Below, in pieces: positions 61,660-64,000 of a stretch of DNA of 64,000 nt. The stretch is from NCBI GenBank assembly GCA_965218775.1, contig CBDCLS010000003.1:1116001-1180000 (forward strand), read 5' to 3'. The DNA comes from CAUZIZ01 sp965218775 (GTDB taxonomy: Bacteria > Acidobacteriota > UBA6911 > RPQK01 > JAJDTT01). Under the pieces are notes generated by a model. The model was given only the letters and a program-made list of their open reading frames with translations, searched no databases and was not told the origin of the DNA. Numbering within the stretch: the first letter of the stretch is position 1; each line of letters begins with the position of its first letter. The translations under genes and the position numbers were made by a program.

Positions 61660-63366
61660 CTAGTTCCCATCCCAAGGACTTTAAATAGCTGAAAATGAAG
61701 GAGTGAGGTGGGGATGTGGCCTCCCTTTTTTGTCAGACCTCTTTGTTAATCTTTTGGTGCGAACAAATTGAAAACAAAGAAGTTAACTCGAAAAAGGAGG
61801 CCCAACGTTGCGCCAGAAAACGGAAGAACGACTCCCCCTTTGCCACATTTTCCCCGACCACCAAATGGCCCGGGAACTGGAAAAGATCTCCGAGATCCTG
61901 GACCACAATCCCCGGATCTCGGCCTTAGTTTTACAGGATCTATGTGACACTTCCAATCCGCAGAAAGGCGCCAGCGGACTCAGTGCCGAGTTTGTCCTAC
62001 GAGCGACCCTCGTCAAACAGCTGCACGGCTTCAGCTACGAGCAGCTGGCCTTTCACCTACTCGACTCCCAGAGCTTCCGCAGTTTTGTGCGTCACCCCCT
62101 GGGCTGGATGCCGAATAGGTCCACCCTGCAGCGCAATATCTCGAAGATCTCTGAAGCCAGCTGGAAAGAGATCAATACCGTCTTGGTGGGCTGGGCCGCT
62201 CAGAAGGGACTGGAAAAGGGCCAGCGCATCCGCCTCGATTCGACCGCCGTCGAGAGCGACATTCATCATCCGACCGACAGTGCCCTGCTCGACGATGCGG
62301 TGCGCACGGTGAGCCGGCTTCTGGGACAGCTCAAGGAGCGACAAGGCGCGCTCGAAGCCGAAGGCCAGGCGTCGACGGCGGTGGTCTTTACCAACCACAG
62401 CCGACGAGCCAAGCGGCGGGCTTTTCAGATCGCCAACGGCCGAGGAGCCAAACGCCAGCGCGCCTATCGCGATCTGTTGAAGGTCGCCCGCAAAACCTAC
62501 GGCTACGGCCTCACGGCCTTGCAAGCCGATTTGCCGGCCGCCGACCTGCTGACCGTGGCGCTGCTGGTCTCCTTGGAGCATTACCTGAAGCTGATGGCCC
62601 GGGTCATCGATCAAACGGAGCGACGCGTCCTGCGCGGCGAGACCGTGCCCGCCGCCGAGAAGGTCTTTTCGATTTTTGAAGAGCATACGGACATCATCAA
62701 AAAAGGCCAGCGCGAACCGACCTATGGGCACAAGATCTTTCTGACCGGCGGTCGCTCGTCGCTGATCTTGAACTGTGAAGTCCTGGCTGGAAACCCGGCC
62801 GATGTGGGTCAGCTCCAACCCTTGCTCGGAGCCCATCGAGAGGTCTACGGTCGCTATCCGCGTCAGATGGCGGCGGACCGGGGCTTTTACAGCCAAGCCA
62901 ATTTGACCTGGGCCAAAGGGGAGGGCATCCAGGATGCCGCCTTTGATCGCAAGGGAAGTCTGCCGATCAGCGAGATGGTGCGCTCCAGCTGGCTTTACAA
63001 ACAGTTGAGACGTTTTCGCGCCGGCATTGAGGGTTGTATCTCGTGGCTCAAGCGCGTCTTCGGGCTGGACCGCTGCACCTGGAAAGGCTGGGAGCACTTC
63101 CAGCAGTACGTGCAGGCTTCCGTGGTCAGCTACAACCTGCTCGTTCTGGCCCGTTTGCTTCCCTGAGACCGTTGCAGCCTCTTGGAACCCAAAACGCTCG
63201 GAGCTGCGGCCGCAGTGTCTGCAAAATCCAGCTCCGTCATCCTCCTGCTGGCGAAAAAGGGTCCACCGAGCACAAAGTGGTCTTTGCCCGCTGCCTATGG
63301 TATATTAAGTATCTTAGAATCAGCTAATTAACAAAGCTTAAAAGTCAATTCTGGGATGGGAACTAG
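61660..63366 (+). mobile_element. ISNCY-like insertion sequence, complete (about 1.7 kb)
   Basis: Ends are ctagttcccatccca (left) and tgggatgggaactag (right), perfect 15-base inverted repeats, with CTAG duplicated at the junctions (61656-61659 and 63367-63370). The pre-insertion site is visible in the intact Q copy (gacgcctacacgtcc at 37128). One transposase gene inside. Confidence 0.9.
61808..63166 (+). CDS. DDE transposase, ISNCY/ISDol1-like
   Basis: 452 aa, TTG 61808 after AAGGAGG. LCHIFPDHQMARELEKISEI, EFVLRATLVKQLHGFSYEQL, IRLDSTAVESDIHHPTDSAL with the first Asp, YGHKIFLTGG, MAADRGFYSQANLTWAKGEG with the second Asp, and RRFRAGIEGCISWLKRVFGL with the Glu: a complete DDE core of IS4-superfamily type, closest to ISNCY members. 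Intact between matching terminal repeats, so possibly active. Confidence 0.9.
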   Translation: MRQKTEERLPLCHIFPDHQMARELEKISEILDHNPRISALVLQDLCDTSNPQKGASGLSAEFVLRATLVKQLHGFSYEQLAFHLLDSQSFRSFVRHPLGWMPNRSTLQRNISKISEASWKEINTVLVGWAAQKGLEKGQRIRLDSTAVESDIHHPTDSALLDDAVRTVSRLLGQLKERQGALEAEGQASTAVVFTNHSRRAKRRAFQIANGRGAKRQRAYRDLLKVARKTYGYGLTALQADLPAADLLTVALLVSLEHYLKLMARVIDQTERRVLRGETVPAAEKVFSIFEEHTDIIKKGQREPTYGHKIFLTGGRSSLILNCEVLAGNPADVGQLQPLLGAHREVYGRYPRQMAADRGFYSQANLTWAKGEGIQDAAFDRKGSLPISEMVRSSWLYKQLRRFRAGIEGCISWLKRVFGLDRCTWKGWEHFQQYVQASVVSYNLLVLARLLP

Positions 63367-63454
63367 CTAGACGTCCTATTCGGGGGTCTTTCTCTACCTA
63401 TCTGCCCAGTTTCCGGGGCATATTTCAATCGATCAGGCCGAAGATAAGTAATTC
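63367..63454. repeat. Dispersed repeat Q, second copy, right half
   Basis: Matches 37130-37212 from acgtcctat to gataagtaattc. After it the two copies diverge: an ABC gene in one, an IS21 fragment in the other. Confidence 0.7.
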
Positions 63455-63480
63455 GTTAGAAAGGGGTTAGCGAACACTGA

Positions 63481-63805
63481 TTGACCCTGCAGTTTGGCAA
63501 GCATTGCTGGACTCCAGAGAGAGAGCAGTGTTGCAAGGTCAAGCTCTTCGTGATGCGCTCTCGGTACTCGGGAAAACCCTTTGTGCGCGCCTATCCCTGG
63601 GAGCGTCAGGAGATGTTCTTTGACGCCCATATGCACGCCTTCCGCTCCTACGGAGGAGTCTTCAGGGAACTCATCTACGACAACCTCACCCAGTCGGTGA
63701 AACGAATCCTGCGGGGCAAGAAGCGCCTGGAGCAAGAACGGTTCGTGTCGTTTCGGAGTCATTACACCTATCGGGCTCGCTACTGCACTCCCGGGCAAGG
63801 ACAGG
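63481..63805 (+). pseudogene. IS21-family IstA transposase fragment
   Basis: CKVKLFVMRSRYSGKPFVRA, YPWERQEMFFDAHMHAFRSY, GGVFRELIYDNLTQSVKRIL, RGKKRLEQERFVSFRSHYTY, RARYCTPGQGQE: part of the rve-type catalytic domain of IstA, including the Asp in LIYDNL. The first Asp region, the HTH and everything C-terminal, as well as IstB, are absent. Cut on the right by repeat R copy 3. Confidence 0.8.
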
Positions 63806-63816
63806 AAAGGAAGACA

Positions 63817-64000
63817 TGAATATGCCTGCGCTGGGTCGAAATATGGAAGATTAGTTCCGAGGAGTCCGCATTCAAGTTGCTGATTCATCGGATCTTAACG
63901 TGCTGGAGAGAGACAAAGGCACCAGGCACATAGGGGCCAGACACAAGGGAGTTACCCCGAAATACGGCGGCACTAAGGGATAGAATCCGGCCGAAGAGAC
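63817..64000. repeat. Dispersed repeat R, copy 3 (inverted, cut by window end)
   Basis: Reverse complement of 49275-49464 with some differences; begins tgaatatgcctgcgctggg. Again its edge joins a truncated gene, here IstA. Confidence 0.75.

Overview
The window (64 kb, GC-rich) looks like a chromosome segment of an Acidobacteriota-type bacterium. The pointers are a TonB-dependent receptor with an N-terminal carboxypeptidase-regulatory-like domain, tandem BlaI/M56-peptidase cassettes (the second with a C-terminal part resembling an acidobacterial ectodomain), bactofilin, penicillin-acylase-type Ntn hydrolase, PhyH-type dioxygenase and an expanded family of secreted beta-propeller proteins also common in Planctomycetes. 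This placement is inferred from protein families; there is no rRNA. Two tRNA genes are present, Pro(UGG) on the minus strand and Leu(UAG) on the plus strand.

Layout. 0-7.8 kb: a lipoprotein hydrolase running off the left edge, a secreted propeller protein, and a compact operon of Gfo/Idh/MocA oxidoreductase, GMC oxidoreductase and VOC protein. 7.8-12 kb: a graveyard with a frameshifted VapC behind an intact antitoxin, two truncated propeller-gene tails, IS6 remnants, and a small-protein/nucleotidyltransferase pair bracketed by two GC-rich hairpin elements carrying four-helix-bundle (S23/IVP-type) ORFs. 12-20.4 kb: the TonB receptor, a dead propeller gene and two intact ones. 20.4-28 kb: IS6-family transposase, bactofilin, an interrupted giant surface protein, MITE-like elements and a toxin-antitoxin pair with a nonsense-mutated toxin. 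28-34 kb: tRNA-Pro, an alpha/alpha-toroid protein, another propeller lipoprotein and a large discoidin/Fn3-like surface protein. 34-37 kb: tRNA-Leu next to integrase and excisionase-like genes, and a truncated group II intron. 37-43.3 kb: a GntR/ABC remnant and two BlaI-M56 regulatory cassettes. 43-55 kb: many chimeric or truncated genes with a few intact ones (deaminase, DUF3467/DUF2188 cluster, GlcG-like, DUF1571+LysM, P-loop kinase-like), plus an IS200 inside a PhyH gene. 55-64 kb: a 1456-aa penicillin-acylase family protein, a sialidase, and an ISNCY-like IS inserted in a repeat next to an IS21 fragment.

Functionally the intact genes point to outer-membrane uptake and extracellular attack on glycans (TonB receptor, four propeller proteins, BNR sialidase, alpha/alpha-toroid protein, hydrolases), intracellular sugar or cyclitol oxidation (Gfo/Idh/MocA + GMC + VOC), and envelope-stress or antibiotic sensing (BlaI-M56). 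The second theme is decay. I count roughly twenty remnants or broken genes, and several can only be seen by translating without requiring a start codon.

Most noteworthy are four inverted-repeat elements sharing the terminus gtgtttagcg, two of which carry four-helix-bundle genes; an M56-TonB-ExbD-like fusion; a roughly 400-residue C-terminal module shared by two otherwise unrelated secreted proteins; and the decaying propeller family (eight full or partial copies in 31 kb). All assignments come from reading motifs and comparing segments inside the window; no database search was run.
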